DNA of 64,000 nucleotides from an uncultured Aquimarina sp. (GTDB lineage: Bacteria; Bacteroidota; Bacteroidia; Flavobacteriales; Flavobacteriaceae), in NCBI GenBank assembly GCA_947498455.1, contig CANMKK010000025.1, forward strand, positions 1-64,000. Reading direction: 5' to 3'. Position numbers and translations under genes: made by a program. The notes beneath the pieces are model-generated. The model had not been told where the DNA came from and searched no databases. It saw only the letters and a program-made list of their open reading frames with translations. Shown in pieces: positions 16,456 to 25,519 of this stretch (position 1 is its first letter; every line of letters starts with the position of its first letter).

Positions 16456-19089
16456 CTATTTCCTCAAACCTTCCAAACTAGATTTTATAGTCGCTATCTT
16501 TCCTTCTGCATCCGCAAGCTTCTTTCGCTCTATAGCAATAACCTGTTCTGGTGCATTGTTTACAAAACGCTCATTCTGTAATTTTTTCTGTACAGACTTT
16601 AAAAAACCTTCAGTATATACTAGTTCCTCAGTAAGCTTTTTAATTTCATCTTCGACATTAATAGCTCCCGAAATCGGCACAAAATATTCATTAGATTTTA
16701 CTCTAAATGAAAGTGCTCCTTCTACCTTTTCATCAACATATGTAAGTTCAGTGATATTACCCAACTTACTTATTACGGTATCAAAAGCCGTATTATTTTT
16801 ATCATTATTCAAAACAGACAATTCGATAGTTTCTTTAAAAGCTATATTCTTCTCCTTTCGAATCGTTCTAATTCCTGAGATTACATCAGCCGCAACTTCA
16901 AACTCTTTAATTAATTCTTTATTAATAGATGTTTCCTTTGGCCAAGTTGATATGATCAAAGCCTCTTCTGGTGTTCTACCCTTAATTTGTTGCCATATCT
17001 CCTCAGAAATAAAAGGCACAAACGGATGTAGTATTTTTAAATTTTCTTCGAGAATTGAAATTACTTCTTTATATGTTTTGGCATCAATCGGGCTTTGATA
17101 GGCTGGTTTTATCATCTCTAACAACCAACTACAGAAATCATCCCAAATCAACTTATATGTAGTCATCAAAGCATCACTAATGCGATACTTCTCATAATTA
17201 CCTTCTAACTCTACTAATGCTTTTTGAAACTTAGATTGATACCAATCTATAGCAACTCTTGATGATTCAGGTTGATCTATTGTATTATCCACTTCCCATC
17301 CTAAAATAAGCCTGGAAGCATTAAATATTTTATTAACAAACGAACTACCTTGCTTACATAAATCCTCATCAAACATCAGGTCGTTACCAGCAGGAGAACT
17401 TAATAACATCCCTACTCGAATACCATCTGCACCATATTGATCTATTAAATCCAATGGATCTGGTGAGTTACCCAAAGATTTAGACATTTTTCGCCTTTGC
17501 TTATCCCTAACTATTCCGGTAAGATATACATTGGTAAAAGGCTTTTCTTTTCTATACTCATATCCCGCAATAATCATACGAGCAACCCAAAAAAATAAGA
17601 TTTCAGGTGCCGTTACTAAATCATTGGTAGGATAATAATAATTAATCTCTTCATTATCGGGCTCTAACACACCATTAAACACACTCATTGGCCACAACCA
17701 TGATGAGAACCATGTATCTAATGCGTCTGGATCTTGAGTAAGATCAGTTTCTATTAAAGAGTTATTACCTGTTTTCTCTTTTGCCAAAACCAATGCTTCT
17801 TCTTTGGTTTCTGCTACTACAAAATCTTCTTTCCCGTCTCCATAGAAATATGCCGGTATCTGATGTCCCCACCATAACTGACGAGAGATATTCCAATCTC
17901 TCACATTCTCCATCCAATGACGATAGGTATTAATAAATTTTTCAGGAACTAGATTCACATCTTTCTCTAAAACAGCATCTAATGCTGGTTTAGCCAAGCC
18001 TTCCATCTTCAGAAACCACTGGTCACTCAGCTTAGGCTCTATTACAGCCTTAGTTCGTTCACTTGTCCCTACTTTATTAAGATGTGTTTCTATTTTTTGC
18101 AACACACCTAAGCTCTCTAATTCTTTTACAATCTGTTTACGAACTACAAATCGATCTTTGCCTTCATAATGTAGTCCAAAAGAATTTAATGTAGCATCAT
18201 CATTAAAAATATCGATTACTTCTAGATTATGCTTATCTCCTAACTCTTTATCATTTTGATCGTGTGCAGGAGTTACTTTAAGACACCCCGTTCCAAACTC
18301 AACATCCACATATTCATCTTCAATAATAGGAATCACACGATTAACAATAGGAACAATAGCTTTTTTCCCTTTTAGATGAGTAAAACGTTCATCATTAGGA
18401 TTAATGCAGATTGCCGTATCTCCCATTATAGTTTCGGGACGTGTGGTAGCGATCGTTAATGTATCATCACTACCCTCTATTTTATATTCGAGATAGTACA
18501 GATTACCTTGCTTCTCTTCATAAATAACCTCTTCATCAGATAATGTTGTTTTTGCCTCGGGATCCCAATTTACCATTCGATACCCTCTATAAATAAGTCC
18601 TTTCTTATATAAATCAACAAAAACCTTAATTACGGAAGCAGACAAATTGTCGTCCATCGTAAAAGCCGTGCGCTCCCAATCACACGAAGCTCCTAATTTT
18701 TTTAATTGCTCTAATATAATTCCACCATGTTTATGTGTCCAATCCCAAGCATGCTCAAGAAATTCTTCTCTGGTTAGATCATTTTTATTGATCCCCTCCT
18801 CTTTTAGTTTAGCAACTACCTTAGCTTCAGTAGCTATCGAGGCATGATCAGTACCTGGGACCCAACAAGCATTGTACCCTTTAAGACGTGCTTTTCTAAT
18901 TAACACATCCTGTATTGTATTATTAAGCATATGCCCCATATGCAAAACCCCGGTTACATTTGGAGGAGGAATAACTATGGTATATGCCTCTCGATCATCA
19001 ACTTCAGAATGGAAATAATTGTTATCCATCCAGTAGTTATACCACTTTTCTTCTACCGATTTTGCATCATACTTTCCTGCTAAAGCCAT
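16456..19089 (-). CDS. valS: Valyl-tRNA synthetase
   Basis: An 877-residue class I synthetase. The HIGH-type motif is in PNVTGVLHMGHMLN near residue 45 and KMSKS is in RRKMSKSLGN. The CP1 editing domain (TRPETIMGDTA), the anticodon-binding domain and the C-terminal coiled coil that grips the tRNA corner are all present. I use the ATG at 19089 (MALAGKYD) because the longer version starts at TTG and its extra 11 residues have no counterpart in the family. It ends in its own terminator. Confidence 0.96.
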   Translation of the reverse strand: MALAGKYDAKSVEEKWYNYWMDNNYFHSEVDDREAYTIVIPPPNVTGVLHMGHMLNNTIQDVLIRKARLKGYNACWVPGTDHASIATEAKVVAKLKEEGINKNDLTREEFLEHAWDWTHKHGGIILEQLKKLGASCDWERTAFTMDDNLSASVIKVFVDLYKKGLIYRGYRMVNWDPEAKTTLSDEEVIYEEKQGNLYYLEYKIEGSDDTLTIATTRPETIMGDTAICINPNDERFTHLKGKKAIVPIVNRVIPIIEDEYVDVEFGTGCLKVTPAHDQNDKELGDKHNLEVIDIFNDDATLNSFGLHYEGKDRFVVRKQIVKELESLGVLQKIETHLNKVGTSERTKAVIEPKLSDQWFLKMEGLAKPALDAVLEKDVNLVPEKFINTYRHWMENVRDWNISRQLWWGHQIPAYFYGDGKEDFVVAETKEEALVLAKEKTGNNSLIETDLTQDPDALDTWFSSWLWPMSVFNGVLEPDNEEINYYYPTNDLVTAPEILFFWVARMIIAGYEYRKEKPFTNVYLTGIVRDKQRRKMSKSLGNSPDPLDLIDQYGADGIRVGMLLSSPAGNDLMFDEDLCKQGSSFVNKIFNASRLILGWEVDNTIDQPESSRVAIDWYQSKFQKALVELEGNYEKYRISDALMTTYKLIWDDFCSWLLEMIKPAYQSPIDAKTYKEVISILEENLKILHPFVPFISEEIWQQIKGRTPEEALIISTWPKETSINKELIKEFEVAADVISGIRTIRKEKNIAFKETIELSVLNNDKNNTAFDTVISKLGNITELTYVDEKVEGALSFRVKSNEYFVPISGAINVEDEIKKLTEELVYTEGFLKSVQKKLQNERFVNNAPEQVIAIERKKLADAEGKIATIKSSLEGLRK

Positions 19090-19217
19090 ACTTTGGTCTG
19101 ATTTTTGATTTTTAAAATGCAAAAGTAATTATTATATACGACAACCTGAAAGTCTTTTTCGATTTTGAAGTTGGATAAAAAGTAACTACTTTTACATACT
19201 TATAAAAACCTACAGTT

Positions 19218-19622
19218 ATGAAAAAAATAGTAATGTTGTTGTTTATTGGTTTCCTGGGAGCTACCCTAAATGCTCAGGATACTAAAGCAAAAATACAATT
19301 CGAATCAGAAGTTGTTGATTATGGTGAAATCACAAAAGGGAGTGACGGCGTACGACAATTTAAATTTACAAATACTGGAGATGCTCCATTAATTATCTCT
19401 AAAGTATATTCCAGTTGTGGATGTACTATCCCAAAGAAGCCAGAAGAGCCTGTTGCTCCGGGTGCAACTGGAGTTATTGAAGTAAAATACGACACAAAAA
19501 GAGTCGGCCCTATCCGTAAAACAATTACAGTTTACTCTAACGCCGAAGAGTCTACAAAAGCTATAAAAATAAAAGGAATCGTTCTTGATGACACTAAAAG
19601 TGTTTTAGAAAAAAAGAATTAA
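19218..19622 (+). CDS. Secreted DUF1573 domain protein
   Basis: A 134-residue exported protein with a clear signal peptide (cleavage after LNAQ). The DUF1573 Ig-like module is intact: DYGEITKGSDGVRQFKFTNTG, SSCGCTIP with the paired cysteines, and a strand-rich C-terminal half. The family is abundant in Bacteroidota and of unknown function; the fold resembles MSP/ASH beta-sandwiches. It is monocistronic and ends at a strong terminator shared with the convergent gene. Confidence 0.88.
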   Translation: MKKIVMLLFIGFLGATLNAQDTKAKIQFESEVVDYGEITKGSDGVRQFKFTNTGDAPLIISKVYSSCGCTIPKKPEEPVAPGATGVIEVKYDTKRVGPIRKTITVYSNAEESTKAIKIKGIVLDDTKSVLEKKN

Positions 19623-19640
19623 ATAAACAATTGTAAACAT

Positions 19641-19685
19641 AAAACAAGAAAGCTCTAGTTTTTTAAACTAGAGCTTTCTTGTTTT
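19641..19685. terminator. Bidirectional terminator
   Basis: A perfect 21-bp stem (19641-19661 with 19665-19685) with a TTT loop, A-rich on one side and T-rich on the other, sits between the convergent DUF1573 and aspartyl protease genes. Its last bases overlap the stop codon of the latter. Confidence 0.92.
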
Positions 19686-21066
19686 ACAATACCTTCTGCA
19701 AGTAAAAAGTATATTTAATTTTAACCCCCAATCTCTCCACCCATATTTTGATTTTTCTTCCTGGTTCTGAATAGAACAAATCATTAATATCAGAAAGTGT
19801 ATAACTATAGGCCGGACGACCATTAATTTCTAAAAGCACATCTCCTTTTTGAACCCCTGCGATATAAGCAGGAGAACCTGGTCTAATTTCAGCAACTTCA
19901 TAATTTGGCTGTAAACTATATTTATAACCAAATGTTTGCGTCTCTATGGAAACTACATTAGACACCCCTTCACGATCTCTAAATGCTAAATCTCCAAAAA
20001 GATCTCTATTACCTTCTTGCTTAAAAAAACCTGTTGCTAATCTAATTCCTGCGTGCTGAATTGTTAGACCGCTCATATTATAAGAAAATGGTTTTTTAAA
20101 ATAACTATTTTTCCTAAACGATATTTTTTTATTAGGGTAATCTACTATCAAATTAAACCTCCTAAGAACACTCCCCCCTAATGAGCCTTGCCTATCAATT
20201 AAGGATATCCCTTGTATATATACCGAATCAGGAAAAGATGTAGTAACATCTTTCATAACAAAATCACCAATACGTAAGCCATTTATTTTTGTTTTACGCC
20301 CATATATCTCTCCATTAAAACCTTTCCCTAAAAAATCTTCAAAAGAATAATCCGGAACTTTAATTTTTTTCTGCTCATTTTCAAACAACCACAATGCTGA
20401 TCCAGATCCAGAATCTAACAATAGCTTTATATCAATTAATTCGTCCTCTAACTCGTATTTTGCAACTACAAAAGGTCGCTTTCCTTTATTAAAATCCAAC
20501 TCTGTCTGGAAACATTTTCTACACGTTCTATATGAGTACTTTTTGGGATCATTCATTTTTATATACCTCGATGAATAATTAACATCAACTATAAATTCCT
20601 TAAAAAAATCATACCCAATAATTCCGTGAATAGGAAAACCCATTTGAGGAGAAAAATTAATAGATTCATCCTGTACCAAATACACCGTATGATCCATACT
20701 TACAGCTTCTCCTATTTTCAAGGTATTACTTTCTGATTTTATTGCCTGAACAGGTTCTCCATCTCCCAATCCACGTAAAAATATCCTTGTTGCATTGCGT
20801 AACTCTAAGGAATCTTTACTATCCAAACTAAATATAATAGTAGCCCCGACACCCGTATCCAATATAAAGGAAAGCTCCACTCCATTAAGTACTACCGGAA
20901 CAACAATTAGATTATTAGCTAATTCAAACTTAACTTTATCAGTTTTCATCTTATCAGGTAATGTAAAACCCGTATTTTGAGAATAAAAAGAAACAGAAAT
21001 AAAAAAAAACAGGAATAGGGCTCTTTTTCTAAGAAAACAGCAAAAATATACATACAATTTCTCCAT
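19684..21066 (-). CDS. Retropepsin-like aspartyl protease with PDZ domain
   Basis: A 460-residue exported protein. After a signal peptide it has two pepsin/retropepsin-type half sites, FILDTGVGA (about residue 70) and LLLDSGSGS (about residue 217), each with an aspartate in the DTG/DSG position, so one chain may form the active site. A C-terminal PDZ domain (about residues 385-460) holds RPGSPAYIAGVQKGDVLLEI. Such proteins are common in Bacteroidota, probably periplasmic proteases; substrates are unknown. Confidence 0.85.
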   Translation of the reverse strand: MEKLYVYFCCFLRKRALFLFFFISVSFYSQNTGFTLPDKMKTDKVKFELANNLIVVPVVLNGVELSFILDTGVGATIIFSLDSKDSLELRNATRIFLRGLGDGEPVQAIKSESNTLKIGEAVSMDHTVYLVQDESINFSPQMGFPIHGIIGYDFFKEFIVDVNYSSRYIKMNDPKKYSYRTCRKCFQTELDFNKGKRPFVVAKYELEDELIDIKLLLDSGSGSALWLFENEQKKIKVPDYSFEDFLGKGFNGEIYGRKTKINGLRIGDFVMKDVTTSFPDSVYIQGISLIDRQGSLGGSVLRRFNLIVDYPNKKISFRKNSYFKKPFSYNMSGLTIQHAGIRLATGFFKQEGNRDLFGDLAFRDREGVSNVVSIETQTFGYKYSLQPNYEVAEIRPGSPAYIAGVQKGDVLLEINGRPAYSYTLSDINDLFYSEPGRKIKIWVERLGVKIKYTFYLQKVL

Positions 21067-21170
21067 TATACTAAATATAGAAAAATAGTTGAAAAATCAT
21101 GAAAACAATCATCTAAAATCTTAATTTATTTAAGAAATTTATCGCTATTTTATTTAAAAAAACTATTTAA

Positions 21171-22382
21171 ATGCCAGTCGTATCAAGCAAGGGTAAAGCA
21201 ATGCCAGAATCTCCTATTCGCAAATTAGCTCCTTTTGCAGAAAAAGCAGTCAAAGAAGGAAAACATATTTTTCACCTTAATATAGGTCAACCCGATATAA
21301 AAACACCCGTTGAAGCACTACAAGCAGTAAAAAATAATACACTCGACATCCTAGCATATAGTCATTCTGCCGGTTTTGAAAGTTTTCGTGAAAAATTAAC
21401 CTGTTATTACGCTGGTCTTGATATTAATATTTCTTCTAACGACATTATCGTGACTACTGGGGGAAGCGAAGCTCTAATTTTCACAATGGGCAGCATAACA
21501 GATCCTGGTGATGAAATTATTGTACCAGAACCTTTTTATGCAAATTATTATAGCTTCTCCACTCAGTCTACTGTAACAGTAGTACCTGTAATATCCAAAA
21601 TAGATGATGGTTTTGCACTACCTCCTATTGCAGATTTTGAAAAACTAATTTCACCAAAAACTAAGGCAATTCTTATTTGCAACCCCAGTAATCCAACAGG
21701 GTATCTATATAGTAAGGAAGAGATAAAACAATTATCAGCATTAGCCATTAAACATGATTTGTTTCTAATTTCTGACGAAGTGTATCGAGAATTTGTCTAT
21801 GACAACTCTGAACATTATTCTATCCTACAAGAAAAAGAATTGGATGAACATGCAATTGTTATTGATTCTGTATCCAAAAGATATAGTATGTGTGGAGCAA
21901 GAATAGGATGCGTAATTAGCAAAAATAAAGATGTAATAAAAACTGCGATGAAATTTGCTCAAGCAAGGTTAAGCCCTCCTATTTTTGCTCAAATAGCAAG
22001 TGAAGCAGCTCTAGATGCTCCAAAGTCATATTATACAGATACTATTGCAAAATATAAATCAAGAAGAGATACCCTTATAGAAGGGCTAAGACAAATACCT
22101 AATGTTAAAGTTTCAGTGCCTAACGGTGCTTTTTATTGCATTGTTGAATTACCTATAAAAGATGCCGATCATTTCGCAACTTGGTTATTGGATAAATTCA
22201 CTTTGGATAAACAAACTGTTATGATAGCACCAGCATCAGGCTTTTACTCTAGCCCGAATCAAGGCTTAAATCAAGTAAGAATAGCGTATGTACTAAACAA
22301 AAAAGATCTACAAAAAGCGGTTCATATCTTAAAACTAGCACTAGAACAATACACTGGGCAAGAATTATTAAGTGCTCCTTAA
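21171..22382 (+). CDS. PLP-dependent class I aminotransferase
   Basis: A 403-residue fold-type I aminotransferase. The PLP lysine lies in IDSVSKRYSMCGARIG, ICNPSNPTGY holds the conserved asparagine and proline, and RIAYV near the C-terminus supplies the carboxylate-binding arginine. It is most like the aspartate/aromatic aminotransferases of subgroup I-gamma, but the exact amino-acid preference cannot be read from sequence. It lies 63 bp upstream of murB on the same strand. Confidence 0.88.
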   Translation: MPVVSSKGKAMPESPIRKLAPFAEKAVKEGKHIFHLNIGQPDIKTPVEALQAVKNNTLDILAYSHSAGFESFREKLTCYYAGLDINISSNDIIVTTGGSEALIFTMGSITDPGDEIIVPEPFYANYYSFSTQSTVTVVPVISKIDDGFALPPIADFEKLISPKTKAILICNPSNPTGYLYSKEEIKQLSALAIKHDLFLISDEVYREFVYDNSEHYSILQEKELDEHAIVIDSVSKRYSMCGARIGCVISKNKDVIKTAMKFAQARLSPPIFAQIASEAALDAPKSYYTDTIAKYKSRRDTLIEGLRQIPNVKVSVPNGAFYCIVELPIKDADHFATWLLDKFTLDKQTVMIAPASGFYSSPNQGLNQVRIAYVLNKKDLQKAVHILKLALEQYTGQELLSAP

Positions 22383-22445
22383 TAAGATTTCATTCTACAC
22401 AATACAAATAGAATTAGTATTATTGAATATTTTTAACAACAAGCT

Positions 22446-23465
22446 ATGCATTTAAAAATTGAATACAACAAATCTCTCAAAAATTATAACACCTTTGGTA
22501 TTGATGTTATAGCATCAGAGTTTATCCAAATTAATTCTGAAGATGAACTTATTGAAGTAATCTCTATAAATAAAAATCGAAAACTCTTTATCTTAAGCGG
22601 TGGCAGCAATATGCTTTTAACAAAGAATTTAGATTGCCTTGTAATACATATCGCGATTAAAGGAATTTCGATTCATCAACAACCCAATGGAACAATTTTA
22701 GTAACAGCTAATGCTGGTGAAAATTGGCACGATTTTGTTCAGTTCTGTATTAAAAATGATTATGGTGGGCTAGAAAACCTATCCTTAATCCCTGGCTATG
22801 TTGGCAGTGCGCCTATTCAAAACATAGGAGCTTACGGAATAGAACTTAAGGATACATTTGTTACTTGCCAAGCAGTACATATAAGTACAGGAGAAAAAAA
22901 GACATTCTCTAATACAGAGTGTAATTTTGGATACAGAAACTCCATTTTTAAAAATGAATTAAAAGGAAAATATATAATTACTCAAGTTACTTTTAAACTC
23001 ACCACTGAAAAACATACACTAAATACTAGTTATGGAGCAATAGAAAATGCTTTGACAGAAAATAACATTACAACCCCCACTATAAAAGAAATTTCGGAAG
23101 CCGTGATAAAAATCAGAAGAAGCAAACTTCCAGATCCCTTAGAGATAGGAAATAGCGGTAGTTTTTTTAAAAATCCTGTGATAAATTTATATGATTTTGA
23201 ACAGTTACAGAAATCCTATCAAAATATACCTTTTTACAAAGTAAACGAAAATACAATTAAAATACCCGCTGGATGGCTTATAGAACAATGTAATTATAAA
23301 GGAAAAAGATGGGGGGATGCCGGTGTTCACAACAAACAAGCGTTGGTTTTAGTTAATCACAATAATGCAAGTGGTCAAGAAATATTAGAGGTTTCTAAAA
23401 AAATTCAAGAAAGTGTATTTAAAAAATTTAATATCCATTTGGAAACCGAAGTCAATATTATTTAA
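22446..23465 (+). CDS. murB: UDP-N-acetylenolpyruvoylglucosamine reductase
   Basis: A 339-residue FAD enzyme of peptidoglycan precursor synthesis. The FAD-binding GGSNMLL motif, IPGYVGSAPIQNIGAYG in the centre, GNSGSFFKNP with the catalytic serine and AGWLIEQCNYKG near the C-terminus are all present. Length and insertions match the longer type I MurB as in E. coli. Probably co-transcribed with the upstream aminotransferase. Confidence 0.95.
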   Translation: MHLKIEYNKSLKNYNTFGIDVIASEFIQINSEDELIEVISINKNRKLFILSGGSNMLLTKNLDCLVIHIAIKGISIHQQPNGTILVTANAGENWHDFVQFCIKNDYGGLENLSLIPGYVGSAPIQNIGAYGIELKDTFVTCQAVHISTGEKKTFSNTECNFGYRNSIFKNELKGKYIITQVTFKLTTEKHTLNTSYGAIENALTENNITTPTIKEISEAVIKIRRSKLPDPLEIGNSGSFFKNPVINLYDFEQLQKSYQNIPFYKVNENTIKIPAGWLIEQCNYKGKRWGDAGVHNKQALVLVNHNNASGQEILEVSKKIQESVFKKFNIHLETEVNII

Positions 23466-23787
23466 TTTTTATGATTCCTCAATTCCCATACTACCTATAA
23501 CCTAACAACTAATATTTTGTGATATTTTTACTTATAAAATACATAGTAGTTTACACATGTTTCTTCTCAACAAAATTTGTAGGTTAACTCTTCCTTATAT
23601 TGTATAATTTTATCTTACAAAAACATCTTAAAATCTAAAATACATGCTGAGATAAAAGACCACACGCACCTTACTTACTTCAAAAAAGATAAAAATAGTT
23701 ACAAGTGATCCACCTAATTCTATCCTTAAAATAGTATTAGTATTGTTTTCTTTGTATCTTTGCGGGCAACTTTTTAAAGTTTGCTTT
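23466..23787. other. Intergenic region upstream of small membrane protein
   Basis: No gene or hairpin stands out in these 322 bp. At the end there is a TATCTTTGC box (23755-23763), a good match to the Bacteroidota -7 element, 25 nt before the start codon of the next gene. Confidence 0.45.
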
Positions 23788-23994
23788 ATGAAATTAGCGT
23801 TACTTACAATTGCACTTTTACTATTAGCTTTTGCGGGAATAGCAATCAAATTATGGGCTAAGAAAAATGGAAAATTCGCTGGCACATGTGCTAGCCAAAG
23901 CCCTTTTCTTAATAAAGAAGGTGAATCTTGTTCTTTATGCGGTAAGACTCCAGATCAATATGCAAATTGCAACGAATCTGAACATTCTAAGTAA
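23788..23994 (+). CDS. Small membrane-anchored cysteine-rich protein
   Basis: A 68-residue protein with one N-terminal membrane helix (MKLALLTIALLLLAFAGIAI) and a soluble tail holding four cysteines (GTCAS, SCSLCGKTPDQYANC). The spacing C-x-L-C and a later C could form a small metal-binding or disulfide knot. It resembles short 'membrane or secreted' proteins common in flavobacteria. I use the ATG at 23788, since the upstream part of the frame would lie in the promoter. It precedes the sigma factor gene by 46 bp. Confidence 0.8.
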   Translation: MKLALLTIALLLLAFAGIAIKLWAKKNGKFAGTCASQSPFLNKEGESCSLCGKTPDQYANCNESEHSK

Positions 23995-24040
23995 ATCACC
24001 ATAAACAGTAAACGTATATGTTTCTTCAAAAAACAAATCA

Positions 24041-24616
24041 TTGGAAAAAAATCCTCAAAACCTTTTAGAACATATACAAAAAGCTAAGGAAGGAACACAA
24101 GCCTCCTTTAACCATCTTCTAGATTCCTTTTGGAACGAAGTCTATAACTTTCAGCTAAAAAGAACCAGAAACGAATATGAAGCAGAAGATATAACTATAC
24201 AAAGTTTCTCCAAAGCATTTGATAAAATCAATACTTTTAAAGAAGAGTATAATTTTAAGACTTGGCTAATACAGATATCAAAAAACATCCATATTGATTT
24301 ATTACGCAAGAAAAATGCTTCTATACGTTCCAAAACTACAACAGAAGTTGATGACTCAGTATACAAGATAGCCGATGACACCCCAACTCCAGAAGACAAA
24401 TTAATTACGGAACAAAATCTCGCACAACTACTCCTATATATCAAACAGCTAAAACCTCATTATCAAGAAGTTATAAACTTAAGATACTTTCAGGAATTAA
24501 GCTACAAAGAAATTTCTGAAGTTTTAGAAGAACCAATAAATAATATAAAAGTAAAATTGCTACGTGCAAAAAAACTACTTGCCGAGATTATTTTAAACAA
24601 GAAAATCAACAAGTAA
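24041..24616 (+). CDS. ECF-type RNA polymerase sigma factor
   Basis: A 191-residue sigma-70 family protein with regions 2 and 4. Region 2 holds YEAEDITIQSFSKAF and FKTWLIQISKN; region 4 holds LRYFQELSYKEISEVL, a helix-turn-helix. The only start in frame is TTG at 24041, since an in-frame stop lies 37 nt upstream. No anti-sigma factor gene is adjacent, although the small cysteine protein lies just upstream; whether they act together is open. Confidence 0.88.
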   Translation: MEKNPQNLLEHIQKAKEGTQASFNHLLDSFWNEVYNFQLKRTRNEYEAEDITIQSFSKAFDKINTFKEEYNFKTWLIQISKNIHIDLLRKKNASIRSKTTTEVDDSVYKIADDTPTPEDKLITEQNLAQLLLYIKQLKPHYQEVINLRYFQELSYKEISEVLEEPINNIKVKLLRAKKLLAEIILNKKINK

Positions 24617-24681
24617 GTTTTTTTTTCAAAAGTCTTGTATACGTGACAAAGAAATAATTGCTCATCTCTTAGCCTAGCCTA

Positions 24682-24903
24682 CTATCGTAAACTAAAAGAA
24701 GTTATCTCCTTTACAACTTCATGTAGTGGATTGATCCACTTATCGTTAATCTTTTTATCGTACTTAATAAACTTTTGAACCAAACCTTTAGGAGCTGAAA
24801 TCTCTTTTTCAATACCTGTAATATTGATAAACCTTTGATTACTTAATAACCATTTTTCAACTCTTTTCCTGTTTTTTTCGAGTGTTTTCTGTTGATCTGA
24901 CAT
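24682..24903 (-). CDS. Conserved-looking small basic protein
   Basis: A 73-residue, strongly charged protein without signal peptide or membrane segment. It is predicted to be helical (KTLEKNRKRVEKWLL and GLVQKFIKYDKKINDKWINPLHEVVKEI), and the stretch GIEKEISAPKGLVQKFI could be a helix-turn-helix, so DNA binding is possible. No family is recognised. It has a proper ATG and a sensible amino-acid composition, and is convergent with the sigma factor gene. Confidence 0.55.
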   Translation of the reverse strand: MSDQQKTLEKNRKRVEKWLLSNQRFINITGIEKEISAPKGLVQKFIKYDKKINDKWINPLHEVVKEITSFSLR

Positions 24904-25035
24904 TTTTCTTTGGCTTTTTAACTTTTTTTTAATTACTAAAAAATGGGGTTAAGCTAATTTTAACCATGACATAAAGCGCCTTTGCTAAAAATTGCGTATG
25001 TCAAAAATATGAAAAGAAATTATAATTGCAATAGA

Positions 25036-25060
25036 AAAACCGTATTAATAATACGGTTTT
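25036..25060. terminator. Terminator-like hairpin in gene-free DNA
   Basis: A perfect 11-bp stem (25036-25046 with 25050-25060), AAT loop, A-run on one side and T-run on the other. It could end transcripts in either direction. The nearest gene end on the plus strand is the sigma factor 420 bp upstream, so an unannotated short transcript is possible. Confidence 0.55.
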
Positions 25061-25230
25061 CCCTTAATTTTATGATATTTTTTGTGAATTATTTACTTGT
25101 ATAATTATGCTAGTAGCCTAAAACACTACTACTACCAAACTAAACTTGTTATAATTATTTTTGCATCATCTTACTAAAAACGACACATATAAAACCTGTA
25201 TTTCGAGAATTTTCTCTAAAAACTTGAGTT

Positions 25231-25419
25231 TTACTTATAATTAAAATCAAGATTTACTTTATTTTCACCTTCGAAAGAATCTAAATTATTATCAATATCT
25301 AGTAAATGTATATCTCCTAACGGAAAAAACCAAGGTGTACTAAACTATTTCACACATGAGTTATTGACTCCTCCTATAAAGGGTAATAAACTAACACTCA
25401 AAGAAGTAAAATTCCTACA
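25231..25419 (-). pseudogene. Possible remnant of a coding region
   Basis: On the minus strand one frame reads like protein across an internal TAG (25345-25347). Before the stop it gives LSVSLLPFIGGVNNSCVK; after it 37 codons ending in SFEGENKVNLDFNYK and a TAA at 25231. The second part has the balanced composition of a folded domain. No start codon or ribosome-binding site fits. It may be the tail of a decayed gene, or chance. Confidence 0.3.
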
Positions 25420-25519
25420 CTTTGAGTAATTTCTTTAAAAAAATCGAAAAAAGTAAGTTTACACAAAACCATTCGCTTATCTAAGCTTTCTTTGTATTTT
25501 TGTAAAAATTTTACGGAAT

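Larger units (their letters stand above)
24904..25519. other. Long intergenic region upstream of lipA
   Basis: A 616-bp stretch with no intact gene. It holds a clean hairpin (25036-25060), a possible decayed minus-strand reading frame (25231-25419), an 8-bp inverted pair ACTCAAAG/CTTTGAGT around 25395-25426, and a TATTTTTG box at 25495 before lipA. Confidence 0.5.
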
